From Sphaerospermopsis sp. SIO1G1 (lineage in GTDB: Bacteria; Cyanobacteriota; Cyanobacteriia; Cyanobacteriales; Nostocaceae): a DNA stretch of 64,000 nt. Position 1 is the first letter of the stretch, and every line of letters starts with the position of its first letter. Under the pieces are notes generated by a model. That model saw only the letters and a list, made by a program, of their open reading frames with translations, made no database searches and was not told where the DNA came from. Positions 31,745 through 43,178 of the stretch are shown piece by piece. The stretch is taken from NCBI GenBank assembly GCA_010672785.1, contig JAAHFX010000001.1, forward strand, positions 62,001 through 126,000, in the 5' to 3' direction. The position numbers and the translations under genes are program-made.

Positions 31745-32179
31745 TTATGAATGTAAAATATTTTCTGGCATGACAATTAAAGTAGTTCCTTCCCTAGAAA
31801 CCACATAAACCATTTGTCCTGGTGCTAAAGTGATTTTGTCATCATCACATCTAGCACGCCAAGAATTACCTTCATAAAGAACTCTTCCTGCTTTACCAGG
31901 TAAAATTTCTGTTAAAGTTTCTGCTGTGACTGCATCAGTCAGTTTTGATCTGCGTGCAGGTGGTTGTAAAAATCTCCGGGCAAATATTACTAAAAATGTA
32001 GAAAGTAACAACCAAACTACAACTTGCAACCATACTTTGCTTAAACCCAAAAAGGAAAGTAGAGCTACGACAAAAGCACTAACTCCCATCATGAATTCTA
32101 CAAAAGCAGTTGGTAACAAAAGTTCCATCAAACAGAGAATTATACCTACTACCAGCCAAAGTAATGTAAAAATTGGCAT
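31745..32179 (-). CDS. NfeD-like membrane protein
   Basis: TM segments followed by OB-like GKAGRVLYEGNSWRARCDDDKITLAPGQMVYVVSREGTTLIV; upstream of SPFH gene. Confidence 0.88.
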   Translation of the reverse strand: MPIFTLLWLVVGIILCLMELLLPTAFVEFMMGVSAFVVALLSFLGLSKVWLQVVVWLLLSTFLVIFARRFLQPPARRSKLTDAVTAETLTEILPGKAGRVLYEGNSWRARCDDDKITLAPGQMVYVVSREGTTLIVMPENILHS

Positions 32180-32392
32180 AGTGCCATCCTAGACAAAAAA
32201 CAAAAATTTATCTCAATATTATTTTGTGATTAACTACATTTAGATCATCACCATTTACGGACAGGGATTTTGTATTGAATTATGAATCTAAAGCTCTGAC
32301 TAGAAGCATAGAAACATGATTGTTCACTAATTCTAGTGATCACATCTAAAATTCATCTAAATTCACTGGAATTTCTTTATAATTTATCACTT

Positions 32393-34354
32393 ATGGTTTT
32401 TACCGAGCAGATCATTCATTGTTCTAATCCAGATTGTGAACAACCAATTAATCATATCGGCGATCGCCTGTGTCAAACTTGCCAAACCCCCCTAATTTAC
32501 CGTTATCTGTGGGCCGTGGGGGTAGAGACTGATAGTGTCACAATAGGTACAAAAATAGATGAGAGATATGAAGTTATTACTGAGCAAATTTGGTTAGACA
32601 CTCAACCAGGAGAGATACCAAAAGTACCCCCAGAAATCCCACAGGAAGCTATTCCTTACCTCAAGCTTAATCGAGAAAAATTACATATTCCCCAACCCTA
32701 TGGATTTGTGAGTGTGGGTGAAGATCCAGCTTTGAATATCCTGTTATTAGAAAATACACCCATAGATCAACAGGGAAATCTTTACCCAGTGATCACCGCA
32801 GTTTGGGAAGAAGCGAAGGCGGTTAGACAATTATACTGGTTATGGCAAATACTTCAACTGTGGCAACCATTATCAGAACAGGGAGTATCGGCTAGTTTAC
32901 TATCTCCCTATAACATCTTAGTTCAAGGTTGGTGTATCAAATTATTAGAACTCCATCCCAATACAGAACCACTAACATTACAAGATTTAGGGGAATCTTG
33001 GTATTCCTGGATCAAAGTAGCAAAATCAGAAATTGCTCCCAGTTTAAATCACATCATTCAACAGATGTGCCAAGGAGAAGCAGAATTTACTACCATTAGT
33101 CATCAACTCAATCAACTATTACTGACTTCAGCCGCAGAGCTACCCTTGATGATTAACACTGCTGGGTTTACAGATCCAGGACTGGTACTCAAACATAACG
33201 AAGACAGTTGTTACCCAAATAATACTGATAACTTAGACGAATTCCTAACTCAACATTTATCAATAGTTTGTGATGGCATTGATGGTCATGATGGTGGTGA
33301 AGTAGCTAGTCAATTGGCAGTACAGTCTTTAAAACTGCAAATTAGTATTTGGTTGCAGGACGTAACCCAACAAAGCGAAATTATTTCCCCAGAATTGCTA
33401 AAGCAACAACTTGAAGCGAGTTTGCGTGTGGTAAACAACATGATTTGGTCACGCAACGACGAACAGAACCGCCAAGGTAGGGAGCGTATGGCCACAACCT
33501 TAGTTTTAGCGGTACAAATACCCCAAAATATTATTACTCACACAGGATGGGAATCTAACAATACCCATGAACTATACATAGCCAATGTAGGTGATAGTCG
33601 TGCTTATTGGATTACAGCCAACTACTGCCAACTACTAACCACAGACGATGATATGGCCACCAGAGAAGTACGTTCTGGCCAGAGTTTATATCGTCAAGCT
33701 GACAAAAAACCCAACGCCCACGCCCTCACTCAAGCATTGGGAACAAGAGAAGCTGAATTCTTGAAATTTTCCGTCAAACGCTTCATTCTCGAAGAAGATG
33801 GGATTTTATTATTATGTTCTGATGGTTTAAGTGATCGTGATGGGGTAGAAAAATCCTGGCAGGAATTAGTTATACCTTTACTAAAAGGGGAAATAGCTGT
33901 GGAGGATGCAGCAAAAGACTGGGTAAAAAAAGCTAATGAGAAAAACGGCCAAGATAATACATCAGCGGTGATTTCAGTTTGTCGTGTATCTCAAGCTTAC
34001 TTAGTACCCGTTCCACCCGCATCACTGGTATTAGAAAGTGACGAACCAGAAGAATCAGCCATAACATTGGTAGAATCAAAACCATCTGAACTGCAAACTC
34101 CAGAAGTAGATTCCATCAAGGAAAGTTCTCAAGCTTTACTGGATTTAGATTTGAATGAAGAAACAGAACCTGATGTTAGTCAAACACCCAATCAAAGCAA
34201 AATATTCGTGCAGTTAACTGGAATTGTAGCCTTACTATTAGTGGGTACAAGTTTAGGTTTAATCACTTGGAGACAATTACAACCCCAGTCTTTCAACCAG
34301 TTTTGTAGACAGTTGATCCCCAAGTTAGAGCAATTTTGCCCAAATCAGGAATAA
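32393..34354 (+). CDS. PP2C-type protein phosphatase with N-terminal zinc-ribbon-like region and C-terminal TM
   Basis: CSNPDCEQPINHIGDRLCQTCQTPL; VCDGIDGHDGGEVAS, IANVGDSRAYWI, LLCSDGLSD; start proposed at MVFTEQ. Confidence 0.85.
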   Translation: MVFTEQIIHCSNPDCEQPINHIGDRLCQTCQTPLIYRYLWAVGVETDSVTIGTKIDERYEVITEQIWLDTQPGEIPKVPPEIPQEAIPYLKLNREKLHIPQPYGFVSVGEDPALNILLLENTPIDQQGNLYPVITAVWEEAKAVRQLYWLWQILQLWQPLSEQGVSASLLSPYNILVQGWCIKLLELHPNTEPLTLQDLGESWYSWIKVAKSEIAPSLNHIIQQMCQGEAEFTTISHQLNQLLLTSAAELPLMINTAGFTDPGLVLKHNEDSCYPNNTDNLDEFLTQHLSIVCDGIDGHDGGEVASQLAVQSLKLQISIWLQDVTQQSEIISPELLKQQLEASLRVVNNMIWSRNDEQNRQGRERMATTLVLAVQIPQNIITHTGWESNNTHELYIANVGDSRAYWITANYCQLLTTDDDMATREVRSGQSLYRQADKKPNAHALTQALGTREAEFLKFSVKRFILEEDGILLLCSDGLSDRDGVEKSWQELVIPLLKGEIAVEDAAKDWVKKANEKNGQDNTSAVISVCRVSQAYLVPVPPASLVLESDEPEESAITLVESKPSELQTPEVDSIKESSQALLDLDLNEETEPDVSQTPNQSKIFVQLTGIVALLLVGTSLGLITWRQLQPQSFNQFCRQLIPKLEQFCPNQE

Positions 34355-34567
34355 TCTAATTTTCCGAATACCCAGATATGGTAAAATCGGTCAGACTAGA
34401 GCAATGCAGTCAAAAAATTAGCTTGGTACTAAGAATCATCATCTAACCATTTGTGTCTGCATAGGTCTCAATGCAATACCCACAGTTACAGTCGGTATCC
34501 GCAAAAGCTGATTAGTGAATGTGGCAATATTTTTGGAAGTTCAAAATCTTGGGTATAAACAATAGCT

Positions 34568-34789
34568 ATGAAAATTGGCGATCGCGTTCGTGTTAAAGAG
34601 TCCGTTGTAGTTTACCATCACCCTGAAAACCGTGGCAAAGCCTTTGATATCAAGGGTACAGAGGGTGAAGTTTTTGCTATTGTTACTCAATGGGAAGGTA
34701 GGCCAGTCAGTGCAAATTTCCCGATTTTAGTCAAATTTAGTAAAAAATTTAAAGCTCACCTACGAGAAACTGAATTAGAAATTCTCTAA
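34568..34789 (+). CDS. ftrV: Ferredoxin-thioredoxin reductase variable chain
   Basis: MKIGDRVRVKESVVVYHHPENRGKAFDIKGTEGEV...RPVSANFPILVKF. Confidence 0.92.
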   Translation: MKIGDRVRVKESVVVYHHPENRGKAFDIKGTEGEVFAIVTQWEGRPVSANFPILVKFSKKFKAHLRETELEIL

Positions 34790-34881
34790 AATGAGGAGTC
34801 AAGAGTCAGGAGTCAGGAGTCAGGAGTCAGAATTTCCAAGAGTTAGAGAAAACTGATAACTGATAACTGATAACTGAAACT

Positions 34882-35103
34882 TTAACGACGACGAAACCAA
34901 CCCATAATATTCAGTTCACCCCGCATTTTTTGTAAGTCCCGCTGATTTTGGGCAGCAAGTTTGTAATACCATTCACAATATGTGTTAAATTCAGTTCGAG
35001 TTTTAACTTCTTGATAAAAGTCTAGAGTTGTTTGATGGGCTGAGAATACTTCTTCAACTTCGGGTTGAGATGATGGAATTATATATGGTAATTCTTGACT
35101 CAT
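34882..35103 (-). CDS. Conserved hypothetical small protein
   Basis: 73 aa intact ORF MSQELPYIIPSSQPEVEEVFSAHQTTLDFYQEV... Confidence 0.6.
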   Translation of the reverse strand: MSQELPYIIPSSQPEVEEVFSAHQTTLDFYQEVKTRTEFNTYCEWYYKLAAQNQRDLQKMRGELNIMGWFRRR

Positions 35104-35142
35104 TTAATTTTATAGTGCTTGTTATGTGGGGGTTGCGTGGAG

Positions 35143-35212
35143 ATTAGGGAACAGGGAACAGGGAACAGGGAACAGGGAACAGGGAACAGGGAACAGGGAA
35201 CAGGGAACAGGT
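35143..35212. repeat. Heptamer STRR (GGGAACA)n, about 9-10 units
   Basis: agggaacagggaacagggaacaggg... Confidence 0.97.
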
Positions 35213-35304
35213 AAAGCTTACACTTTTTGGCCAGAAAAAGGTATGTGTAATTCAAAGGTCAAAAATCAAAAGCTGACCATTTTATAATAGATTTCAATAT
35301 TCAA

Positions 35305-36099
35305 TCATATCCATCCACGTAAACTATAAACAAAACTGCCAATATATTCTTTCAACGCGGTAGTAAACTGATTCAAGTTATTAGCATCAGGTAATGAGTT
35401 GAGAATGGCAGCTTTAGGAGTGCTAGTTAATTCTTCCAGTTCAGTTTTACTAATCAAAAAATCAGTAGGAGCAGGAATGACATCAATACCTAAACGCTGA
35501 AAAATTTTCTTTGCTCTAGGTGTGTGCATTGCAGAAGTAACCAACAGAACCTTTTTCAAGTTGCCAGCATCAAGAATTTTCTTGACATTAACTGCATTTT
35601 GGTAGGTATTCAAAGATTCTGACTCTTGAATAATTGCCTTGGCTGGTATACCCAGAGAAGTCAGGATATTAGCCATATCAGCTGACTCAGCAAAACCACT
35701 ACCACGCCATTCTATCCGACCACCACTCAAAACTATTATAGGTGCTTTTTCTTGCCGATAGAGTTGAGCAGCATAAATAACGCGATCACCAGATTCACTT
35801 AAATCAGGTGCGATACGTGGCCAAGTGGCTGATTTGGTTGCACCTCCCAACACTACAATAGCATCAGCAGTAGGTACTTCCTCCAAAGGTAGATTTTGCC
35901 ATTCCAGTGATCGCACTAAATTTTTAGCCGTCCAACCATTACTACAAACCAACAATAAAGTTAAAGACAATACAATAGCTATAGCAGCCGTTTTAGGGCG
36001 TTTCCATAAAGTTATTAAAGCAAAAACCAAACTCACACTAGCCAATCCGAGAGGATAAAAGAACAGAGGTAATAATTTAGAAAGATATAAAAAACTCAT
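35305..36099 (-). CDS. YdcF-like (DUF218) membrane-associated protein
   Basis: ADAIVVLGGATKSA ... RVIYAAQLYRQEKAPIIVLSGG ... KKVLLVTSAMHTPRAKKIF. Confidence 0.88.
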   Translation of the reverse strand: MSFLYLSKLLPLFFYPLGLASVSLVFALITLWKRPKTAAIAIVLSLTLLLVCSNGWTAKNLVRSLEWQNLPLEEVPTADAIVVLGGATKSATWPRIAPDLSESGDRVIYAAQLYRQEKAPIIVLSGGRIEWRGSGFAESADMANILTSLGIPAKAIIQESESLNTYQNAVNVKKILDAGNLKKVLLVTSAMHTPRAKKIFQRLGIDVIPAPTDFLISKTELEELTSTPKAAILNSLPDANNLNQFTTALKEYIGSFVYSLRGWI

Positions 36100-36246
36100 A
36101 TATACTATTCTTATATTGATAGGTGTAAATTTTTACTATGTTGAAACAACAAAATTTTTGTCTATGGAAATCTCCAATTTACTAGGCAGGGTGCAGGGAG
36201 AAACAAAATTGTCATTGTGGTGACAGCTATTGGGTTAATTTATTTC

Positions 36247-36346
36247 TAGGACTTAGGCACAAGCAAGCTATGAAATAATTGAACCACCCCAGGCACAGAG
36301 AAAACAGAGAAACGAGGGTTACAAGAGGTATTTTACGTAAGTCCTG
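36247..36346 (+). mobile_element. MITE-like family B element, 5-bp TSD ATTTC
   Basis: TAGGACTTAGGCACAAGC...TTTTACGTAAGTCCTG; ATTTC at 36242-36246 and 36347-36351; body shared with 16040-16132. Confidence 0.85.
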
Positions 36347-36520
36347 ATTTCTTGTCAGTTCATCAAATTAGGCTTTTGATGAAGTTTTATCCTAGTTTAT
36401 TACTAATCAAATCTCTCCAACCACTATTCTGAGTTAAAAATATTAATTGGGTACTCAACAAACCAAATTAGACAATTTTAATTTTTAAATTTTACTTCAA
36501 TTGTAAATTCTGAATTTTCT

Positions 36521-37123
36521 ATGCCTTCTCAACTCTGGCCTTACATCACCCCTGGTATTCCCGATCATCTATTTGAACATTTACCAGGTATTCCCCTCAG
36601 TCAAAGAGAATTAAGATTACTGCTAATTTCCCAACTACGGCTAAAACTAGACTCAGTTTTGTGGGATATTGGGGCAGGAACAGGTACAATTCCCGTAGAA
36701 GTAGGATTATTATCTCCCCAAGGACAAGTGATAGCAGTAGAACGAGATGAAGATGTAGCTAATCTGATTAAATGTAACTGCGATCGCTTTGAGGTCAAAA
36801 ATGTAGAAGTAATTCAAGGGAATGCACCAGAATGTTTACAAACCATCCAGCAAAACCCTGATCGGGTATGTATAGAAGGGGGAAAAAATATTCAGGAAAT
36901 TTTGACAAATGTCTGGAGTTATTTGCCTCCTTCCGGTAGAGTAGTCGCCACAGCGGCTAATCTAGAGAGTCTGTATACAATTTCTCAAGGCTTTTCCCAG
37001 TTAAGAGCTAGAAATATTGAAGTTGTACAGTCTGCTGTTAACCGCTTAGAGACACGGGGTTTATCACAGACCTTTGTTGCAGCCGATCCCATTTTTATTG
37101 TCAGTGGTGAAAAATTAGATTGA
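36521..37123 (+). CDS. cbiT: Precorrin-6Y C5,15-methyltransferase subunit CbiT-like
   Basis: GIPDHLFEHLPGIPLSQRELRLLLISQL, WDIGAGTGTIPVE. Confidence 0.9.
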   Translation: MPSQLWPYITPGIPDHLFEHLPGIPLSQRELRLLLISQLRLKLDSVLWDIGAGTGTIPVEVGLLSPQGQVIAVERDEDVANLIKCNCDRFEVKNVEVIQGNAPECLQTIQQNPDRVCIEGGKNIQEILTNVWSYLPPSGRVVATAANLESLYTISQGFSQLRARNIEVVQSAVNRLETRGLSQTFVAADPIFIVSGEKLD

Positions 37124-37191
37124 ATCTATGCGGTTTTCGGTTTTGGATTCAATCAACAATCCAAAATCTAAAATCTCAAATACTACTTATT

Positions 37192-38079
37192 ATGCCTTGG
37201 TCAAGAATTATTAGTGGAATTGTAGCGATCGCTTTAGCTTTGTTTTCAACCTTATTAGGAGGTTGGTACTTTACCATAGCTATGGCAGTGGTTGTCTTTT
37301 TAGGTCAACAAGAGTATTTTAATTTAGTCCGTACTAGAGGGATGTCTCCTGCGGCTAAAACGACTATGTTTGTAAGTATTACGTTATTAGCAATATCTAC
37401 TCTCCATCCTAGTTTAGCCGATGCTCTCATGCCTTTAGCGGGAACATTTATCTGTTTCTATCTACTTTTTCAACCCCAATTTGCCACCATTGCGGATATT
37501 TCTGCTTCTATTATGGGGCTATTTTATGTTGGTTATTTACCTAGTTATTGGGTAAGATTAAGAAATATCAATTATACAGCCATAACTAGCAATATACCCT
37601 TGGGTGGTTATTGGCCAAATAACTGGCCAGATATTTTTACTAACGGCAAATTAGATACTTTACCACAAGGTTTAACATTCACAATTTTAACTTTTCTATG
37701 TATTTGGGCTGCTGATATTGGAGCTTATACCTTTGGCAAATTTTTAGGTAAAACTCCCCTATCTGAGATTAGTCCAAAAAAGACAGTTGAGGGAGCAATT
37801 TTTGGAATTTTTGGTAGTATTATTATTGCTTTATTAGGAGCTTATTTTCTCCATTTACCTTACTTTTTAATCACAGGTTCACTTTTGGGAGTTTTAATTG
37901 GTATTGCCAGTTTGTTGGGTGATTTAACTGAGTCTATGTTAAAAAGGGACGCAGGAGTTAAAGATTCAGGAAAATTAATCCCTGGTCATGGTGGTATTTT
38001 AGATCGAACAGACAGTTATATCTTTACTGCTCCTTTGGTGTACTATTTTGTCACTCTTTTACTACCTTTATTAAAATAG
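37192..38079 (+). CDS. cdsA: Phosphatidate cytidylyltransferase
   Basis: SPKKTVEGAIFG ... KRDAGVKDSGKLIPGHGGILDRTDSYIF signature; start proposed at MPWSRI (ORF track starts upstream at 37120). Confidence 0.94.
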   Translation: MPWSRIISGIVAIALALFSTLLGGWYFTIAMAVVVFLGQQEYFNLVRTRGMSPAAKTTMFVSITLLAISTLHPSLADALMPLAGTFICFYLLFQPQFATIADISASIMGLFYVGYLPSYWVRLRNINYTAITSNIPLGGYWPNNWPDIFTNGKLDTLPQGLTFTILTFLCIWAADIGAYTFGKFLGKTPLSEISPKKTVEGAIFGIFGSIIIALLGAYFLHLPYFLITGSLLGVLIGIASLLGDLTESMLKRDAGVKDSGKLIPGHGGILDRTDSYIFTAPLVYYFVTLLLPLLK

Positions 38080-38293
38080 AGTTCGCAGCAAAAAGTTATC
38101 TGTGTAGACTAGGGAACAGGGAAGAGGGAACAGGGAACAGTTTCAAGAGTTGGATCAGAGAAATTTTCCCTCTGAATCAAAATTAAATGCACAGTTTTCG
38201 AGTGACTACCACCTAAAAGCTTGCACCTTTTTTGATTTCAAATTCCCTAAAATTCTTTACCTGTAATGTTTTTATCTTTATTCAGCAAACCCT
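38078..38293 (+). mobile_element. MITE-like family A, most complete uninterrupted copy
   Basis: AGAGTTCGCAGCAAAAAG...TTCAGCAAACCCT; flanked by TAAAATAGA at 38072-38080 and 38293-38301. Confidence 0.8.
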
Positions 38294-38616
38294 AAAATAG
38301 ACATTTTTCATAACTTATAGTTAAAGAAGTTATCTATGAACATGATGATATAAACTTTTCTGAATACATAAATTAAAAAAAGTTATAAACAAATGTTCGT
38401 GGCAATTTTAATATTCAAAACCTGTAAGACTTCTAAACAAAGAAGTTACTGCCTGAAACCGATATCATAGTTAAAAGTGGTAAACTTGACCTGTAAAAAC
38501 GCTGTCAGTTAGACAGTCTCATTTCTGTGGACTGAATAGTGCCGACACTTTTAGGATGAAGCAGAAAGTAAACAAACGTCAAAGTAGATTGGAATAGGTT
38601 TTATACAACGGTAAAT

Positions 38617-39009
38617 ATGCGATTACTACACACCATGTTGCGCGTAGGCAACTTAGAAGAGTCCTTAAAATTCTACTGTGATGTACTGGGGATGAAATTA
38701 CTCCGCCGCAAAGACTATCCCGGAGGAGAATTCACCCTTGCTTTTGTTGGTTATGGTGATGAATCTGATAATACAGTTATAGAACTAACCCACAATTGGG
38801 GTGTTGAAGAATATGACTTAGGTTCAGGCTACGGCCATATTGCCCTAGGGGTAGATGACATTTATACTACCTGTGAACAAATTAAACAAAATGGTGCAAA
38901 GGTAGTGAGAGAACCTGGTCCTATGAAACATGGTTCTACAGTAATCGCTTTTGTTGAAGATCCAAATGGATATAAAATTGAATTAATTCAATTAGCTACA
39001 CCAAATTAG
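38617..39009 (+). CDS. gloA: Lactoylglutathione lyase (glyoxalase I)
   Basis: [47 protein letters not shown] ... [16 protein letters not shown]. Confidence 0.96.
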   Translation: MRLLHTMLRVGNLEESLKFYCDVLGMKLLRRKDYPGGEFTLAFVGYGDESDNTVIELTHNWGVEEYDLGSGYGHIALGVDDIYTTCEQIKQNGAKVVREPGPMKHGSTVIAFVEDPNGYKIELIQLATPN

Positions 39010-39297
39010 TTAAAGTTGAGTGTGGTGGCAAAGTTTTTATCCCTGAGATCAAAATGACTACTCTGTATAGGATATTGGAAATGGAAAAAGTGCCAATATC
39101 CTATTTTCTGGCAATTATGCCGAGTTGAAATATTACTCAGATGAACTGGAGAAGTTCATATACAGCTTTGGAACAAACAAAAATCTCAGTAGTTTTTCTC
39201 TGTTCCCTATCTCCTCTTCCAAATATACAATTTATTTTGCAAGACTACTTAGAGGATGCTAAATAAATCTAAAATCTTTATAGGTACAGGGTTTTAG

Positions 39298-39470
39298 GCA
39301 ATTTTAAATTCAAAAAGTGCAAGATATTTGAGGATCAGCACTTGAAAACCTTGCACTTTCGGTAAAAATTCTTTCCTGATCCACTCTTGAAACTGTTCCC
39401 TGATCCCTGTTCCCTGATCCTTCCTATTCCCTAGTGTCCACTGATCACTTTTTCAACAACCCCTGCTCAG
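39298..39470 (-). mobile_element. MITE-like family A copy (minus orientation)
   Basis: agtgcaagatatttgaggatcagcacttgaaaaccttgcactttcggtaaaaattctttcc, shared with 9110-9175; heptamer STRR then ctagtgtccactgatcactttttcaacaacccct. Confidence 0.6.
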
Positions 39471-39515
39471 GGGATACTCAATCAATCTAAAATCTAAAAT
39501 CTAAAATTTTTAAAG

Positions 39516-42200
39516 ATGCAGCCTACAGATCCAAATAAATTTACTGATACAGCCTGGGATGCAGTCATTAAATCCCAAGATATAGTTCGTGCCTATCAAC
39601 AACAACAATTAGAAGTAGAACACCTAATTCTCGCTATTTTAGAAGAATCTAGTAGTATCTCATCAGGTATACTAACTCGAGCAGAAATAGATCCAATTAA
39701 ATTACAGCAGCAATTAGAAGCTTACACTAAACGCCAACCCAGAGTGGCTAAAAGCGATCAATTGTATCTAGGCAGAAATTTAGATTTACTACTTGATCGG
39801 GCTGAAGAAATTCGCAACCGCATGAAAGATGCAGAAATTTCTGAAGGTCATATTTTTATGGCTTTTACAGAAGATGAACGCATTGGGAGGAGAATACTTA
39901 AAGGTTTCAATATAGACAAAATTAAATTAGAAACTGCTGTTAAAGATGTACGTGTGACTAAAAAAGTCAGTACCAAAACTAAAGATACAAGCTCTGAAGA
40001 TGGACAATATCAGGCTTTAGAGAGATTTGGTAGAGACTTAACAGAACAAGCCAAAGCAGGTAAACTAGATCCTGTCATTGGTCGAGATGATGAAATTCGC
40101 CGCGTTATTCAAGTCCTCTCCAGACGTAGTAAAAACAATCCTGTTTTAATTGGAGAACCAGGGGTAGGGAAAACTGCGATCGCTGAAGCTTTAGCCCAGA
40201 GAATGGTTAACAGTGATGTTCCCGAATCTTTGAAAAATCGGCAACTCATCTCCTTGGATATTGGTAGCCTCATTGCCGGAGCAAAATATCGTGGTGAATT
40301 TGAAGACCGGTTAAAAAATGTTCTCCGGGAAGTTACGGAATCAAATGGACAAATAGTCCTATTTATTGATGAACTCCATACCGTCGTTGGTGCAGGTTCT
40401 AACCAACAAGGATCAATGGATGCTGGTAATTTATTAAAACCCATGTTGGCGCGGGGTGAATTGCGATGTATTGGTGCTACCACCTTGGATGAGTATCGTA
40501 AATTTATTGAAAAAGATGCAGCCTTAGAACGTCGGTTTCAACAAGTATATGTAGACCAACCAACCGTAGAAAATACAATCTCCATTTTACGAGGTTTAAA
40601 AGAACGCTATGAAGTCCATCACAACGTCAAAATTTCTGACTCTGCCTTAGTAGCAGCAGCAACTTTATCAGCCCGCTATATTGCAGATAGGTTCTTACCA
40701 GACAAAGCTATTGACTTAGTAGATGAAGCCGCAGCCAAATTGAAAATGGAAATCACCTCCAAACCTGCGGAACTAGAAACCATTGACAGACGCTTAATGC
40801 AGTTAGAAATGGAAAAACTCTCATTATCCGGAGAAGATAGTGATATTTCTCCAACTAAGGAAAGATTACAGCGAATAGAACAAGAAATTAATAGCTTAAC
40901 AGGTAAGCAACAAGAATTTAATGAGCAATGGCAAGGGGAAAAACAATTATTAGAAGCAATTAGTACCTTAAAAAAAGAAGAAGACGCACTTAGAGTACAA
41001 ATAGAACAAGCAGAGAGAGATTACGACCTCAACAAAGCGGCACAATTAAAATATGGCAAATTAGAAGGAGTGCAGCGTGAACGGGAAATAAAAGAAGCCA
41101 AACTCCTAGAAATTCAAAGCCAAGGTTCTACCCTACTCCGAGAACAAGTCACAGAAGCCGACATTGCCGAAATAGTTGCCAAGTGGACAGGTATCCCTGT
41201 TAATCGCCTCCTAGAATCAGAAAGACAGAAATTACTGAAGTTAGAAAGTCATTTACACGAACGAGTCATAGGCCAAGAAGAAGCAGTAGCCGCCGTTGCT
41301 GCTGCCATTCGTCGCGCCCGTGCAGGAATGAAAGATCCATCCCGCCCTATTGGCTCATTTTTATTTATGGGCCCGACTGGAGTAGGGAAAACTGAACTGG
41401 CTCGCGCCTTGGCACAATTTCTCTTTGACTCCGATGACGCTTTGGTGCGGTTGGATATGTCCGAATACATGGAGAAACATTCAGTATCTCGGTTAGTTGG
41501 TGCGCCTCCTGGATACATCGGTTATGAAGAAGGGGGACAATTATCAGAAGCCATTCGCCGTCATCCCTATTCTGTAGTCTTACTAGATGAAGTAGAAAAA
41601 GCCCACCCTGATGTATTTAATATACTTCTACAAGTTTTAGACGACGGTAGAGTTACTGACTCTCAAGGTAGACTTGTGGACTTCCGAAATACAGTCATAG
41701 TCATGACTAGCAACATCGGTGGAGAACATATATTAGATATTTCTGATGATGATTCAAAGTATGATATGATGCGAAATAAGGTCATGGATGCTTTGCGATC
41801 GCATTTTCGTCCTGAATTCCTGAACCGAGTAGATGACCTGATCTTATTCCACACTCTCAGTCGTGCAGAAATGCAGCACATTATCCGTATCCAATTAAAA
41901 CGAGTCGAAAATCTACTCCAAGAACAAAAAATATCCTTGGAAATATCTAAATCAGCCTGTGAGCATTTGGTAGAAGCTGGTTATGATCCAGTATATGGCG
42001 CACGCCCGCTAAAAAGGTCAATTCAACGGGAAGTAGAAAATCCCCTAGCTACCAAATTATTAGAAAACACCTTTATTTCTGGTGATACAGTCATCATTGA
42101 CAAAGGTGAACATGGGTTGAACTTTACCAAAAAAGCACCAGTAGAAACTGTAACTACAACGAAGAAAGTGACATTAGTAGAAGCATCCTCAGATAAATAA
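39516..42200 (+). CDS. clpB: AAA+ disaggregase ClpB
   Basis: Two Walker A motifs ([24 protein letters not shown]), Clp N domain, middle coiled coil. Confidence 0.97.
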   Translation: MQPTDPNKFTDTAWDAVIKSQDIVRAYQQQQLEVEHLILAILEESSSISSGILTRAEIDPIKLQQQLEAYTKRQPRVAKSDQLYLGRNLDLLLDRAEEIRNRMKDAEISEGHIFMAFTEDERIGRRILKGFNIDKIKLETAVKDVRVTKKVSTKTKDTSSEDGQYQALERFGRDLTEQAKAGKLDPVIGRDDEIRRVIQVLSRRSKNNPVLIGEPGVGKTAIAEALAQRMVNSDVPESLKNRQLISLDIGSLIAGAKYRGEFEDRLKNVLREVTESNGQIVLFIDELHTVVGAGSNQQGSMDAGNLLKPMLARGELRCIGATTLDEYRKFIEKDAALERRFQQVYVDQPTVENTISILRGLKERYEVHHNVKISDSALVAAATLSARYIADRFLPDKAIDLVDEAAAKLKMEITSKPAELETIDRRLMQLEMEKLSLSGEDSDISPTKERLQRIEQEINSLTGKQQEFNEQWQGEKQLLEAISTLKKEEDALRVQIEQAERDYDLNKAAQLKYGKLEGVQREREIKEAKLLEIQSQGSTLLREQVTEADIAEIVAKWTGIPVNRLLESERQKLLKLESHLHERVIGQEEAVAAVAAAIRRARAGMKDPSRPIGSFLFMGPTGVGKTELARALAQFLFDSDDALVRLDMSEYMEKHSVSRLVGAPPGYIGYEEGGQLSEAIRRHPYSVVLLDEVEKAHPDVFNILLQVLDDGRVTDSQGRLVDFRNTVIVMTSNIGGEHILDISDDDSKYDMMRNKVMDALRSHFRPEFLNRVDDLILFHTLSRAEMQHIIRIQLKRVENLLQEQKISLEISKSACEHLVEAGYDPVYGARPLKRSIQREVENPLATKLLENTFISGDTVIIDKGEHGLNFTKKAPVETVTTTKKVTLVEASSDK

Positions 42201-42527
42201 TCTCATGTCTAGTTAAATACAGATAGTTAAGGCAGCAGAGTGCAGGGTGAGAAGAATTTTTGGACTTCTGCCTGCACACACAATTTATATAGCAAGTGAT
42301 TATGCGGATATGTTATGAAAGATAAAGCAAAATATAAAATGTTTATGTTTAGAGTGAATAAAAAAAGTTTTTCCGTAATACCCAAATCAAAGTTTAAACA
42401 GCTTACTTGTTATCCATGTTAACTATGAATTGTAGGTAGAAAATTAATAAATGTTTTGTCTGTAGTTTGCAACTTTGCGATAGCTAAAAATGCCATTTTT
42501 ATTTTAAAAATAAGGAGATAGAATATA

Positions 42528-43136
42528 ATGTTATTGGTTACTGCTGAACAAGTTAAATATTGTCAAGTCACATATCACAAAAATAATCAACGGCATATAA
42601 CAGAAGGGATGTCTTATGGTAATAAATTATTTACCAAAATAAACTCTTTCCCCAAACCAGAAAAACATACAGCCATAGAAAGAGCCAAATTTGTTTCTGT
42701 AGAAAATAAAGGTTATTATCTAGTCATTTTAGTAGAAGAGACAGATAAATATGATATCTGGCAAGAAAACGATCATGTCAAAATAAAATCTTCTAGTCAG
42801 CCAAATATTAATATAGCTCATATTAATCTAGAAGAGTTAGTCACTAAAATGAGAAATGTGGGAGGAATTAGAATAGAAGATCGTCGTCATAAATTAAGAA
42901 CTTATCATCGTTGTTTTGTAGGTAAAGAAGTAGTAGCATGGTTAATAGAAAACTTGAAACTATCCCATAATCAAGCAATTCTATTAGGTCAAAAACTAAT
43001 GGACGAAAAATGGATTCATCACGTTACTAATGATCATAAATTTAAAGATGAATACTTATTTTATCGTTTTTATTGGGATGAGAAATCAGCAAACCAATTA
43101 TTAAATGGGAATGCGATCAAAAAATATTTTTCCTGA
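42528..43136 (+). CDS. DEP-domain-containing protein
   Basis: DRRHKLRTYHRCFVGKEVVAWLIENLKLSHNQAILLGQKLMDEKWIHHV...LFYRF. Confidence 0.75.
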   Translation: MLLVTAEQVKYCQVTYHKNNQRHITEGMSYGNKLFTKINSFPKPEKHTAIERAKFVSVENKGYYLVILVEETDKYDIWQENDHVKIKSSSQPNINIAHINLEELVTKMRNVGGIRIEDRRHKLRTYHRCFVGKEVVAWLIENLKLSHNQAILLGQKLMDEKWIHHVTNDHKFKDEYLFYRFYWDEKSANQLLNGNAIKKYFS

Positions 43137-43178
43137 TTTGAATTAGAAATAATGGGCAATAGGTAATCAATGTAATTT

